Positions 8,975-17,561 of a stretch of DNA of 64,000 bases are shown in pieces. Origin of the DNA: CAZDWZ01 sp964509425 (GTDB taxonomy: Bacteria > Bdellovibrionota_C > UBA2361 > SZUA-149 > CAZDWZ01); the NCBI GenBank assembly GCA_964509425.1, contig CAZDWZ010000008.1, forward strand, positions 124,001 through 188,000. The letters are read 5' to 3'. The position numbers were made by a program, and so were the translations under genes. How positions within the stretch are numbered: position 1 is the stretch's first letter; each line of letters starts with the position of its first letter. Under the pieces are notes generated by a model. It was not told the origin of the DNA. It saw only the letters and a program-made list of their open reading frames with translations, and searched no databases.

Positions 8975-9988
8975 CTACTTCTCGTTGATGAGAGCACTTG
9001 CGACTTTCAGCTTTAACTCTTTATCGAGCTCTTTTAGGGCGGGAATCTCAATGACCGCGCCGGGTCCGGGGGCGCGAGCGAGCATCTCCACCACTTCAAC
9101 GATGCGGTGAATTTCGAGATTCTTCCCTCGTTGGAAATCTTGAAGCATCGACGGGCGGTGTTCGGAGAGTTTCTCACGGGCAAACGCGAAAAATTGTTCT
9201 TCACGAAAATCGCTCGGCTTGATCACACCAATGCGTATTCCGACTCGGGTCGCCTCCCGCGCCAGCCGCTGCATTCGCTGAAATACGCGGTCATTCGACA
9301 TCATCTTGCCCACCGTTTGCTCGGTGATGACGCTCAGCGGGTTAAGTGAGATGTTTCCAATAAGCTTCAACCAAATCTCTCGATGGATGTTGTTGGTCTT
9401 CGTTGCATGAAGTCCGGTTTGATTGATCAGATGGACGACACTGTCCACGCGGGCGGAATCCTCGTGATCAAGCTCTCCGATGGTAAATCCTTTTCCTCCC
9501 GATTGTTGAAGGATGCCCGGCGCCGAAAGCTGAACATTCCGTTCGACGATCGCGCCTATCAGCTGTGCCGCAGGGATTTCTGCGAAGAATCGCTCCCGCG
9601 GCTCATGCGGAAAGGTGAATCGTCCGATCGTGTCGTCTTGAAGGTGCGAGTACCAGGGGGGAACACCATTGGTCGCTGAGATAACGAGCGACTGAGGACC
9701 GATCAGATGTTTTACGTCCGACGCAATTTCGATCAGATCATCGACTTTGGTCGTGAGAAATATGTAGCGGTGAACTCCAGCCTCGACGGCGCTGGCTGTG
9801 ACTTTGAATGCTCCCGGGAGTATGCGCTCACTCGGCGCGCCGGCATGTCGGATACCGTGCGATTCAAGCGCTTCAAGCGTCTTGTCCCGCGAAATTAGCG
9901 TGACATCATTTCCGGCTCGGATCAGATGCCAGGCTAAATCAAGTCCGATCGATCCGGCTCCGTAGATGCAAATTTTAGAATCGTTCAT
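8975..9988 (-). CDS. Ketopantoate reductase family protein (2-dehydropantoate 2-reductase-like)
   Basis: A 337-residue ApbA/PanE-like oxidoreductase. The N-terminal Rossmann fold has GAGSIG near residues 10-15 for NADPH binding, then TTKVDD with the family lysine, and NGVPPW in place of the usual NG-G loop. The C-terminal helical domain includes EIWLKLIGNISLNPLS, matching the catalytic-lysine/asparagine helix (K-N-N-P-like). True PanE reduces 2-dehydropantoate to pantoate for coenzyme A synthesis; many paralogues act on other 2-oxoacids, so the substrate is uncertain. It converges on the binding-protein gene with an 8-nt gap and no obvious terminator between them. Confidence 0.8.
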   Translation of the reverse strand: MNDSKICIYGAGSIGLDLAWHLIRAGNDVTLISRDKTLEALESHGIRHAGAPSERILPGAFKVTASAVEAGVHRYIFLTTKVDDLIEIASDVKHLIGPQSLVISATNGVPPWYSHLQDDTIGRFTFPHEPRERFFAEIPAAQLIGAIVERNVQLSAPGILQQSGGKGFTIGELDHEDSARVDSVVHLINQTGLHATKTNNIHREIWLKLIGNISLNPLSVITEQTVGKMMSNDRVFQRMQRLAREATRVGIRIGVIKPSDFREEQFFAFAREKLSEHRPSMLQDFQRGKNLEIHRIVEVVEMLARAPGPGAVIEIPALKELDKELKLKVASALINEK

Positions 9989-10156
9989 CTGAAGCCAAAT
10001 TTGTGTTCGAAAAGGAAGACATCAAACTCGAGCTCTCCTGTCGGGCATTCCCGATCCCTTGATCCTAACGCCCGGTCTGGCTCAAGTGGAAGGGTAAAAG
10101 ATACAAGAATCGGCATTCCACTATCACTTGCTTGAGCCGGTTCAATCGACAAAGCA

Positions 10157-12202
10157 CTAGTATTTCAAAAGCTTAAGAATTTTATCTCTTAAGCGTGATT
10201 TGCCCAGAAAATTTTTCTCCAATGAGGAAGAGAAGGGCACGGGCGTATCAAGACTTGCGCAACGCTGAACCGGGGCGTCAAGAAGCTCGAAACAATGCTC
10301 CGCAATCCATGCTGCTATTTCACCACCGATTCCGCCGAGCAGCGTATCTTCATGGACGACGATGACACGGCCGGTTTTTTTCACCGTCTTCGAAATTGCA
10401 TCGTAATCGAGCGGTGACAACGTTCGCAGGTCGAGAAGATCCGCAGATACTTCAGGCATGCCGTTTAGCGCTTCAATCGCCCAGTGAACTCCCATCCCGT
10501 AACTGACAACGGAAAGCGCATCGCCTTCGCGGACGAGGTTGGCTTTCCCGATTTCTGTTGAGAAATACTCATCGGGAACCTCCCCCTCGACACTTCGATA
10601 AAGCGATTTGTGCTCAAAGTACAACACCGGGTTGGGGTCGTCGATGGCAGCGATCAGCAACCCTTTTGCATCCGCCGGAAAGGCTGGATACACGACCTTC
10701 AGGCCAGGCGTGTGGAAGAACCAAGCTTCGTTTGACTGAGAGTGGAATGGCCCGGCGCCGCTTCCTGCGCCGGTCGGCATTCGAATCACGACATCGGCGT
10801 TCTGCCCCCAACGGTAGTGGGATTTTGCGAGGTTGTTTACGACTTGATTGAAGCCGCTGCTTACAAAGTCCGCAAACTGCATCTCGACGACGCTCTTCAT
10901 GCCTTTCACCGAAAGGCCGAACGCGGCACCGATGATTGCCGACTCGCAAAGCGGTGTATTTCGAATTCGCTCTCTTCCGAATTCTTCTAGAAAGCCTTGG
11001 CTGACTTTAAATACCCCGCCGTATTCAGCGACATCTTGACCCATGAAGATCAAATTCGAATGCTCACGAAGCGCGAGTCGAAGTCCATCGCTTACGGCAT
11101 CGACAAATCTCTTCTTCGAAGTGGCTGATGATTTTGGTTTTCGGGGACAGGTGGTGACGGGGAGGAAAACATCGGCAAGCTCGGCATCCGTGTCCGCCAC
11201 CACGTCCGGGAGGGCAAAAGCGGCTTCGACGCTAGAACCGATTTCGGCTTCGATCGCGGCACGAATCCCCTTTCGGATCGAGTCCGTGAGAACGCCTTGG
11301 TCGGCGAGCACCTTATCAAATCGTAATATCGGATCCTTTTTCGCCCACGTCTCGAAGAGCTCCGGTGGAACGTATTTCACGCCGGACGCTTCTTCGTGGC
11401 CTCTCATACGGAAGGTTAAACATTCCACGAGAACCGGCCGCGGACGTTCGCGAATTGATTTCGCGAACGTGTCGATGGTTTTGAACACCTCGAGAACGTC
11501 ATTTCCATCAATTTGCACGGCTTCGATGCCGTAGCCGGATCCTCTGTCCGCAAGCCGCTCGCACCGGAATTGCTCGGAGACCGGCGTTGAAAGTCCGTAG
11601 CCATTATTTTCGATGACGAAGATGACCGGCAGATCCCAAACTGAAGCAACATTGAGAGCTTCGTGGAAATCACCTTGGCTCGTTCCGCCCTCGCCGGTGA
11701 AAACCAGAGTTGCTTTGCCCTCAGACCGCAACTTGGACGCCAATGCAATTCCTGCAGCGACGCAGAGCTGAGGACCGAGATGGGAGATCATTCCCACGAT
11801 GTTGTACTCTTGAGTGCCGAAATGAAACGACCGGTCGCGCCCTTTGGTGAAGCCGCTTTCCTTACCCTGAAACTGCGCGAAGAGCCTCTCCAGCGGAACA
11901 TTTCTCGTAGTGAACACGCCGAGATTTCGGTGCAAGGGAAGGAGGAATTCATTCCTTTCCATCGCGAACGCGGCGCCCACCGAAATCGCTTCCTGCCCAA
12001 TGCCAGAAAACCACTTTGAGATTTTCCCTTGTCTCAAAAGGAGCAGCATTCGCTCCTCGATGAGTCTCGGTTTCAAAAGCGCAGCATACAACTCCAGCAG
12101 CTTTTCGTTGGAAAGTGCGCCGAACGCCTCGGCTTCTCTGTGAGCCTTCGATTTTTTATCAGTACGCGTTTGCGGCGAGCTTTCGTGAAGGTCCATGGGC
12201 AC
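10157..12202 (-). CDS. Fused alpha/beta E1 component of a 2-oxo acid dehydrogenase complex
   Basis: A single 681-residue chain joins the E1 alpha and beta subunits. The alpha half (about 30-345) carries the thiamine-diphosphate motif GEGGTSQGDFHEALN and the loop IENNGYGLSTP; the beta half (about 365-681) starts at RFVDAVSDGLRLAL, contains NTPLCESAIIGAAFGLSVKG and ends in the transketolase C-terminal fold. It decarboxylates a 2-oxo acid and passes the acyl group to an E2 lipoyl protein, which is not encoded nearby. Branched-chain 2-oxo acids are the likelier substrate given the glutamate/leucine-type dehydrogenase upstream, but pyruvate cannot be excluded. The start is GTG 12202 or ATG 12196, inside the last codons of the upstream gene, and no strong ribosome site is seen. 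Confidence 0.9.
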   Translation of the reverse strand: MPMDLHESSPQTRTDKKSKAHREAEAFGALSNEKLLELYAALLKPRLIEERMLLLLRQGKISKWFSGIGQEAISVGAAFAMERNEFLLPLHRNLGVFTTRNVPLERLFAQFQGKESGFTKGRDRSFHFGTQEYNIVGMISHLGPQLCVAAGIALASKLRSEGKATLVFTGEGGTSQGDFHEALNVASVWDLPVIFVIENNGYGLSTPVSEQFRCERLADRGSGYGIEAVQIDGNDVLEVFKTIDTFAKSIRERPRPVLVECLTFRMRGHEEASGVKYVPPELFETWAKKDPILRFDKVLADQGVLTDSIRKGIRAAIEAEIGSSVEAAFALPDVVADTDAELADVFLPVTTCPRKPKSSATSKKRFVDAVSDGLRLALREHSNLIFMGQDVAEYGGVFKVSQGFLEEFGRERIRNTPLCESAIIGAAFGLSVKGMKSVVEMQFADFVSSGFNQVVNNLAKSHYRWGQNADVVIRMPTGAGSGAGPFHSQSNEAWFFHTPGLKVVYPAFPADAKGLLIAAIDDPNPVLYFEHKSLYRSVEGEVPDEYFSTEIGKANLVREGDALSVVSYGMGVHWAIEALNGMPEVSADLLDLRTLSPLDYDAISKTVKKTGRVIVVHEDTLLGGIGGEIAAWIAEHCFELLDAPVQRCASLDTPVPFSSSLEKNFLGKSRLRDKILKLLKY

Positions 12203-13427
12203 TTTTTTGAGGAGTTACAGGCGATTGAAATATTCTTCCGAGTGCCATGAATCTTCCTGCTTGAGCCGGGGGAACGTCAAGGGACTTCACGAGGTCAGCG
12301 AGCACCGTCACGTTGTCGGACACTCGTTCTCTTGTGAATCGCTTTGCAAGCTCGGCTTTCTTCAGGCCCGGCTCGTTATTCCCTTCCGTCGTCATCTCTA
12401 CGAATGCCGCAATGATTCCGCCTGGGTTTGCGATGAAATCAGGCACGACGGGAATCTTCTTCGCGTAAAGCCGATTGCGGGCCGGCTCAGTGCAGGGATT
12501 ATTCGCACCTTCAATGATAAACTTTGTCTTCAATCGATCGACGTTGTCGGCAGTAATCACATCTTGAACCGCACACGGGAATAAAACGTCGACTTCTTGG
12601 AACAGCAGATCATCGGTTGCTAATTTTCGGAAACCGCTGGAGAGCAGAATGGCTCGGGTTGTGTCGAAGTCTTGGCTGATAATCGATCGAAGAAGCGCAT
12701 CCGGAGCGCCTTTTGGAAGTTCGAAAGTTCCTCCAATGCGAGGATCGGCAATGAATTTCAATTCTGCGCCGGTGTCGGAGAAATAGCGAATGACTGCTGC
12801 TCCCATGGCGCCGAGACCCTGAACAGCAAACGTCGCGTGCTCCGGCTTCATGCTTTCAGTGCGGAGAAGAGTTTCTGCCGCCGTCGCCACCCCGAGTCCG
12901 GCAATTCCTTCTTTATCGTAATCTGTTCCTCCGAGATCAGTCGGTTTTCCCGTGAAGCCGCGGCCAGAGCCGAGCTCGTCGCAAGCCCAAATCGGATGGA
13001 TGGGTCGGCCACCGATGTCGAATCCTAGGCCGCCGAACACTCCGCCATTTTCGACGAGCAGCGGTTTGATCAGCGAGACGAAACGTCGATATTTCCTTTC
13101 GAATCCCGGCTCATCGGGATCGGCACGAAGTCCTGATTTTGCGCCACCGAGCGCGAGACCAGCCGCGGCGTTCTTAAGTGTCATGATGCGCGCGAGCATC
13201 CCCACTTCATCAAGCGACACTTTCGGTGTAATGCGTGTGCCGCCCTTTCCACAGCGGCCAAGCGGCCCGCCAATCGAGGCGAAAGTGTTCCAAACAACAA
13301 CATATCCCTCGAGATCCATATCAGGATCCCTGACGGTCACTTCCAATTCGGGTTCGAGCTTTTGAAATTTGTCTTCGAGATGCTGGAGGAGCTCAAAAAA
13401 TTCTTGTCGTGTTGAAACTGCGTTCAC
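12159..13427 (-). CDS. Glu/Leu/Phe/Val dehydrogenase family protein (glutamate dehydrogenase)
   Basis: A 422-residue amino acid dehydrogenase that interconverts an amino acid and its 2-oxo acid with NAD(P). The N-terminal substrate domain has PLGRCGKGGTRITP and ALGGAKSGL (substrate and catalytic lysine regions); the Rossmann half has VQGLGAMGAAVIRYF. The start is fixed at GTG 13427 by a perfect AGGAGG seven bases upstream; upstream in-frame codons would add 27 residues unlike the family. The last 44 nt overlap the start of the E1 fusion gene, so the two are surely co-transcribed: this enzyme could feed 2-oxo acids to the E1. The family includes glutamate and leucine dehydrogenases; length fits glutamate dehydrogenase better. 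Confidence 0.9.
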   Translation of the reverse strand: MNAVSTRQEFFELLQHLEDKFQKLEPELEVTVRDPDMDLEGYVVVWNTFASIGGPLGRCGKGGTRITPKVSLDEVGMLARIMTLKNAAAGLALGGAKSGLRADPDEPGFERKYRRFVSLIKPLLVENGGVFGGLGFDIGGRPIHPIWACDELGSGRGFTGKPTDLGGTDYDKEGIAGLGVATAAETLLRTESMKPEHATFAVQGLGAMGAAVIRYFSDTGAELKFIADPRIGGTFELPKGAPDALLRSIISQDFDTTRAILLSSGFRKLATDDLLFQEVDVLFPCAVQDVITADNVDRLKTKFIIEGANNPCTEPARNRLYAKKIPVVPDFIANPGGIIAAFVEMTTEGNNEPGLKKAELAKRFTRERVSDNVTVLADLVKSLDVPPAQAGRFMALGRIFQSPVTPQKSAHGPSRKLAANAY

Positions 13428-13709
13428 AGGGGTTCCTCCTGATGAATGAAAGTTTTTCGAGAAGTCCGAAGCAGCGTGCCCGCGCGATGTGCACTGGGTC
13501 TGCGCCATTTAAGCATGAGCTTCAGAGTCAATCCAGCAGGGGATTGGGTCTTTTGACGGATGAACGAGTGTCTCCGGATTCATCGCTTCTGCGTGGCGAT
13601 TTCCTTACGGATGCCGCGCGATTACATCGAATTTCTTCAGTTCCGTAGGAGAAATGCCGATAGCATCAAAACAGGGGATTTCTTCGATTTTGTTACGAAA
13701 AGGTGGCTC

Positions 13710-14198
13710 ATGACACGAAAGAGTTTATTTGGCGTTGCGATTTCTCTTGTCTGTTTATCGGCGTGCGCAATGCCTGCGCCCTCAGGTCCACAGAAGCAAC
13801 AACCCGCCTCACAAGCCATTTCCCCCGCTGGTATTCCGAGGTTGACCAGAGCCTTTGAATACAGAGGAATCGACGAGGGGAGCATTAACCTCGTGAAAGA
13901 GAAAATTCGAGAATTCGAGCAAAACGTCAAGCAAAGGAATTGCTCGGACATTCAGTTCGCGGGTTTCGATGAAGCAGGGAATGTGGGGAACAGCGATGAT
14001 AAAGAGAAGCAATCTTCAAGCCGTGTGAAAGCCTTTGCCATGAGCACCTGCGGTCCGACCTATTATTGGTTCGACAAAGCTGAAAACGGTGGCCGCATCT
14101 CGCGGCTCAATGTCGAAGCCCGTTCGCCGGTTGTCGGAGACAGGATTTTCGTTCTTGGTTCCTATGGGAAATGGGAACGCATAGTGATGAAGCGCTAA
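13710..14198 (+). CDS. Small hypothetical lipoprotein
   Basis: From ATG 13710 (preceded by AAAAGGTGG) the 162-residue product has a short basic start, a hydrophobic core and the lipobox LSAC, so it is probably a lipid-anchored envelope protein. The mature part begins with a Pro/Gln linker, then a mixed alpha/beta domain with two Cys residues (one in RNCSD, one in STCGPTYYW) that may form a disulfide. No family is recognised. It is divergent from the glutamate dehydrogenase gene across a roughly 280-nt region. Confidence 0.65.
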   Translation: MTRKSLFGVAISLVCLSACAMPAPSGPQKQQPASQAISPAGIPRLTRAFEYRGIDEGSINLVKEKIREFEQNVKQRNCSDIQFAGFDEAGNVGNSDDKEKQSSSRVKAFAMSTCGPTYYWFDKAENGGRISRLNVEARSPVVGDRIFVLGSYGKWERIVMKR

Positions 14199-14347
14199 CT
14201 CCACCGCTCCGAAATCCGAAAATCAGCGTCGAAGCCTCGTTTCCAGCAGTTTCCGAAGACTCGGAGCGTTCTGTCTCGATAGCGAGTTTCCGCAAGAAAT
14301 GCTATTTCACGACCCCGGTCTGATGGAGTAGCATTGTCCCGGAGATT

Positions 14348-15070
14348 ATGAAGCCCGCCGTTTTCCCTTCCTCGACTCTCTCCAGTTTCTCTCCTGCTTC
14401 GCTAGCGGTCGTCGCATATTTTCTTGTTGTTGTTCCTGCAGCGTGGGCCGATCGCCACGGTGAAATTACCTCTGACGATTGTCCTTATTCTTGTACGACG
14501 GAAGGGATTCCGCTGTCCGATTGCCGGGACTGGAGAAATGGGAATATCTGCTTCGTCGAAGATCTCCGAAAGCCTTCATCTTTTCCCGGCGTAATCGTGC
14601 CTCGCACGGATCCTTCCCGGCGCCGTGAGCGGCCGCCGGGTGCGCGAGACCCTGACTTGGAATACAGGCGCGAGCGGGATCAATTGCGGACGCCGGAACT
14701 TGCCGCGTGCGATCAGCTGAATCCCAATGATATTACCCGGCCGAAAATTTTCATTGAACGCGTCGTTCCAAAGAGTCTCCGAACCGGCAACAAGATGACT
14801 ATTCTCGGCGCGATCGAGGGAGTCTGCCTTGTGGAGGGCGGATATTTCGAAAACGGTGAGCGCGTGCAAAACTTCCCAGTCGTCTCCGAGCGGGAATTTA
14901 ATCGTTTTCCTTTCGAGCTTCGGACCGACGGAAGGTTTAAAGCGGAGATACGCGTTTATAACTCAGCAGGAAAGAGCGACATCATTGAGATTCGTCCGAA
15001 TGGGGCATATAAACACCTGCGGCAGGAGTCGATGGGGGATCACTCCTCGGATGATGAATGGGGCTTGTAG
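14348..15070 (+). CDS. Secreted hypothetical protein, cysteine-containing
   Basis: A 240-residue protein with an N-terminal hydrophobic export signal ending near PAAWA. The mature N-terminus has four cysteines in a short span (DDCPYSC, SDCRDW, NICFVED), likely two disulfides; an Arg/Pro/Glu-rich linker follows (about 80-115), then a beta-rich C-terminal domain (about 120-215) with one Cys in GVCLVEGG that looks like an Ig- or IPT-type fold by pattern only. It ends 6 nt before the histidine-kinase start, so the two are probably one transcript; a role in sensing or signalling at the envelope is a guess from that spacing. Confidence 0.6.
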   Translation: MKPAVFPSSTLSSFSPASLAVVAYFLVVVPAAWADRHGEITSDDCPYSCTTEGIPLSDCRDWRNGNICFVEDLRKPSSFPGVIVPRTDPSRRRERPPGARDPDLEYRRERDQLRTPELAACDQLNPNDITRPKIFIERVVPKSLRTGNKMTILGAIEGVCLVEGGYFENGERVQNFPVVSEREFNRFPFELRTDGRFKAEIRVYNSAGKSDIIEIRPNGAYKHLRQESMGDHSSDDEWGL

Positions 15071-15076
15071 GCGGTA

Positions 15077-16210
15077 ATGAACAATATCGAGAACGTCGCG
15101 ACGCTCGTCGAAAAAAGCAAAGAAGAATTACTCCGTAATTGGCGTGCGAAGGTAAAGGCGCTTCCTTCCGCGAAGCATCTGGATCTTCCCACTTTAAACG
15201 ATCATGTTCCAGCGCTCATTGATGAGCTTGTCGTTGCGTTTCGAGAACGCTCTGACGCGGTTACTGAGGTGAGGTTGCTGGATGGTGCACCACCAATTCA
15301 CGGGATTCAAAGGGTCGTCGACGGATACGACATCGACGAAGTGGTTGCCGAGTATAATATGTTGCGCGGCTGCATCCATGACTTAGCCGATTCCGAAGGG
15401 GTCGTGCTTCAAGGACAGCCGTTTCACGTAATCAATCTCGTTTTCGACCAAGCAATCGGGCTTGCCGTCCAAACTTTCGCGACCATGAAGGCGCTCGAAG
15501 TTCAAAAGCGAAGGGAAGATTATCTCGCATTCGTTGCCCACGATCTTCGCACCCCTCTTAATGCCATTGCGCTCGCTGTTCGGATTCTCGAAAAGAAGTT
15601 TGCGGTCCCGAGTGAGAACGAGAATGTTCATCTTTTCAAAACCTTGCATCGAAACGTTCAGCATCTTTCCACTCTCGTTGCAAATGTGTTGAAGGAAAAC
15701 GCGAACCTGGCGACTGAATCAGGAATAAAAGTCGAGCGTCGCGAGTTCGACCTTTGGCCGCTGGTGGAAATTCTGATTCATGATATTCACCCCGTTGCAG
15801 GAACGGCGAGCACGGAGCTCATGAATGAGATTCCCGACGATCTCGTGGTTTTTGCAGATGCGAGTTTGGTGCGGAGGATTTTTCAGAATCTGATCGCAAA
15901 CGCCATTAAATACACGCCTCGTGGCCGTGTTGTAATACAAGCTTCAATCAACGCTCGGGACAATGTTGTCGAGTGCAGCGTGCACGACGATGGGATGGGT
16001 ATTCCGAAAGATCGGCTTCAGTCTATTTTCGAAAAATTTGAAACCGACGAAACAAGTGCCGACGGTCTTGGCCTCGGACTCGCAATTGTGAAGCACTTTG
16101 TTGAAGCGCACGGAGGAACTGTTAGCGTCGAAAGCAAAGAGGGTGTCGGATCTAAGTTCCGATTTACAATTCCATTGAAGGCACCGGCGCAGGAAAAATC
16201 CGCGAAGTAG
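15077..16210 (+). CDS. Sensor histidine kinase with RsbRD-like N-terminal domain
   Basis: A 377-residue cytoplasmic histidine kinase without membrane segments. Residues 1-140 form an all-helical domain (VEKSKEELLRNWRAKV onward) resembling the RsbRD-type N-terminal sensory domain. The HisKA region has AHDLRTPLN with the phospho-acceptor His about residue 155; the ATPase domain has NLIANAIKY (N box), HDDGMGIP (G1) and GLGLGLAIVKHFVEAHGG (G2). No receiver domain and no adjacent response regulator gene, so it is an orphan kinase. It follows the secreted Cys protein by 6 nt, suggesting linked expression. Confidence 0.88.
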   Translation: MNNIENVATLVEKSKEELLRNWRAKVKALPSAKHLDLPTLNDHVPALIDELVVAFRERSDAVTEVRLLDGAPPIHGIQRVVDGYDIDEVVAEYNMLRGCIHDLADSEGVVLQGQPFHVINLVFDQAIGLAVQTFATMKALEVQKRREDYLAFVAHDLRTPLNAIALAVRILEKKFAVPSENENVHLFKTLHRNVQHLSTLVANVLKENANLATESGIKVERREFDLWPLVEILIHDIHPVAGTASTELMNEIPDDLVVFADASLVRRIFQNLIANAIKYTPRGRVVIQASINARDNVVECSVHDDGMGIPKDRLQSIFEKFETDETSADGLGLGLAIVKHFVEAHGGTVSVESKEGVGSKFRFTIPLKAPAQEKSAK

Positions 16211-16273
16211 TGTCAGCAAACACGAAAGCGAATCTATGCTGGCGAGAAGCCCGACAGGCCGTCACTTTGCTTT

Positions 16274-16714
16274 TCAGCGGAGTTCAAAGAAGCCGCGATT
16301 GATGTCGGCGATGCTTACCATTCCGACGAGCTTGTCGCTCTCGACGACCGGAATTCGACGAAGATTTTTCATGCCCATGAACGACGCAGCCTTCAACACC
16401 GGTTCGTCCGGAGAAATCGTAGTCGGCCGCCTCGTCATGATTTCGCCGACGGTCTTATCAAGCACTTTTTGATACCCTTCTTCCATCTCCAGGAAGGCGC
16501 CGGTGTGAACCGCGTCATGGATGTAGTCACCGTAATTCGGGTAGAGCGGAAGCATCACATCTCTGAGGGAGATGATCCCAATGATTTTATTTTCGTCGTC
16601 GGTCACCGGAAGGGCGCCGAAATGGTGGTTGAGCATGAGGAGAACCGCCGACCGCACCAAATCAGTCTCGCGGACGGTGAACACTCTCGTAACCATGACT
16701 TCGCGAATAAGCAT
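16274..16714 (-). CDS. CBS-domain pair protein
   Basis: A 146-residue protein made only of two CBS motifs: the first spans about 1-60 (REVMVTRVFTVRETDLV, GIISLRDVM), the second about 85-146 (VGEIMTRRPTTISPDEPVL, GMVSIADINRG). Such stand-alone Bateman modules bind adenine nucleotides and regulate partner proteins. The start codon is preceded by GGGAG. It converges on the histidine-kinase gene with a 63-nt gap; no partner domain is encoded beside it. Confidence 0.88.
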   Translation of the reverse strand: MLIREVMVTRVFTVRETDLVRSAVLLMLNHHFGALPVTDDENKIIGIISLRDVMLPLYPNYGDYIHDAVHTGAFLEMEEGYQKVLDKTVGEIMTRRPTTISPDEPVLKAASFMGMKNLRRIPVVESDKLVGMVSIADINRGFFELR

Positions 16715-16764
16715 ATACTCCCTCGCATTTACTGCCTGTAAGAGGCGTGTCAGTGTAAAAAATG

Positions 16765-16977
16765 CTACGCCCCGATCGGGAGGTTGTCAATGTTCCGTCT
16801 GTTCTTGTACCTCTGCTGATTGAAATAGTAATGCCACCGCGAGACGTTGGGGAAGTTTTTCAGTTTTACCGAGTGACCTGAATTCTGCCGAATCGGCGAA
16901 TATTCGTGCTCTTCCGCCGGGTGGAAGCTAAATGAAAACCGAAGCTTGTTCGATCCTAACATGGAGATCGAGCCCAT
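16765..16977 (-). CDS. Possible small hypothetical protein
   Basis: A 70-codon open frame between the CBS gene and the membrane protein gene. Its translation is rich in Asn, Tyr, His and Arg and has no low-complexity or out-of-frame look, but there is no clear Shine-Dalgarno sequence before the ATG and no family is recognised. It may be spurious. Confidence 0.25.
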   Translation of the reverse strand: MGSISMLGSNKLRFSFSFHPAEEHEYSPIRQNSGHSVKLKNFPNVSRWHYYFNQQRYKNRRNIDNLPIGA

Positions 16978-17007
16978 GAATATGACTTGTTGACTTACGG
17001 AGGAGAG

Positions 17008-17388
17008 ATGAGCCGAACGCGCTCGTTTTCTGTGATCTCGCTTCTCATCGGTGTTCTCTCCTGGCTGCTTGTTTCGACGCTCACAGGAAAGTCCGACGCG
17101 TGGGACTCGGAACTTTATTTTACCTTCGTCATGCCGTTTACCATCGTTCAGGCGTTCGCTCTTGGATATATCGAGCCGAGACGCCCATGGCGCTGGGGAC
17201 TCTTTCCGTTTCTCGGTCAATACGTCACGGCGTTAGCGGTTCAGGGTGCTGGAGCAATCATCCCGGCCGGAATCATCGTGTTCTTGGTGTTGGCAATCAT
17301 TCCGATGTACGCCGGGAAGCTCGGCGCGCTGGCGGGTGAGTTTCTTCGAAAGCGGCGAGCCCGGCGAACCGATGAGACTGGGTCTTAG
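17008..17388 (+). CDS. Small integral membrane protein
   Basis: From ATG 17008, preceded by GGAGGAG, the 126-residue product has about three to four hydrophobic segments (VISLLIGVLSWLLVSTL; FVMPFTIVQAFALGYIE; an amphipathic Trp-rich turn; AGIIVFLVLAIIPMYAG) and a basic tail (RKRRARR). No family recognised. The next gene, nadE, begins about 170 nt downstream behind its own promoter-like sequence. Confidence 0.7.
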   Translation: MSRTRSFSVISLLIGVLSWLLVSTLTGKSDAWDSELYFTFVMPFTIVQAFALGYIEPRRPWRWGLFPFLGQYVTALAVQGAGAIIPAGIIVFLVLAIIPMYAGKLGALAGEFLRKRRARRTDETGS

Positions 17389-17460
17389 GAGTCCGGAGGG
17401 GCCATGTCCCCGAGACTTTTCGAGATATCCCAGGCGACAGCGTTGTTTCCGGAAATCCTA

Positions 17461-17466
17461 TATAAT
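17461..17466 (+). promoter_or_regulatory. Putative -10 element upstream of nadE
   Basis: A perfect TATAAT lies about 95 nt before the NAD synthase start. A matching -35 is not obvious at 17-nt spacing; TTGTTT is present but only 12 nt upstream. This would give nadE its own transcript with an untranslated leader of roughly 85-90 nt. Confidence 0.35.
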
Positions 17467-17561
17467 AGATAGTGAAGCGTATTCTTGCTCTGCCTGCCGC
17501 TCGCGGTTCGCGGTGATACGTTATGAACCGCATCGGCGCGGCATTATTTCACGGAGGCTCT

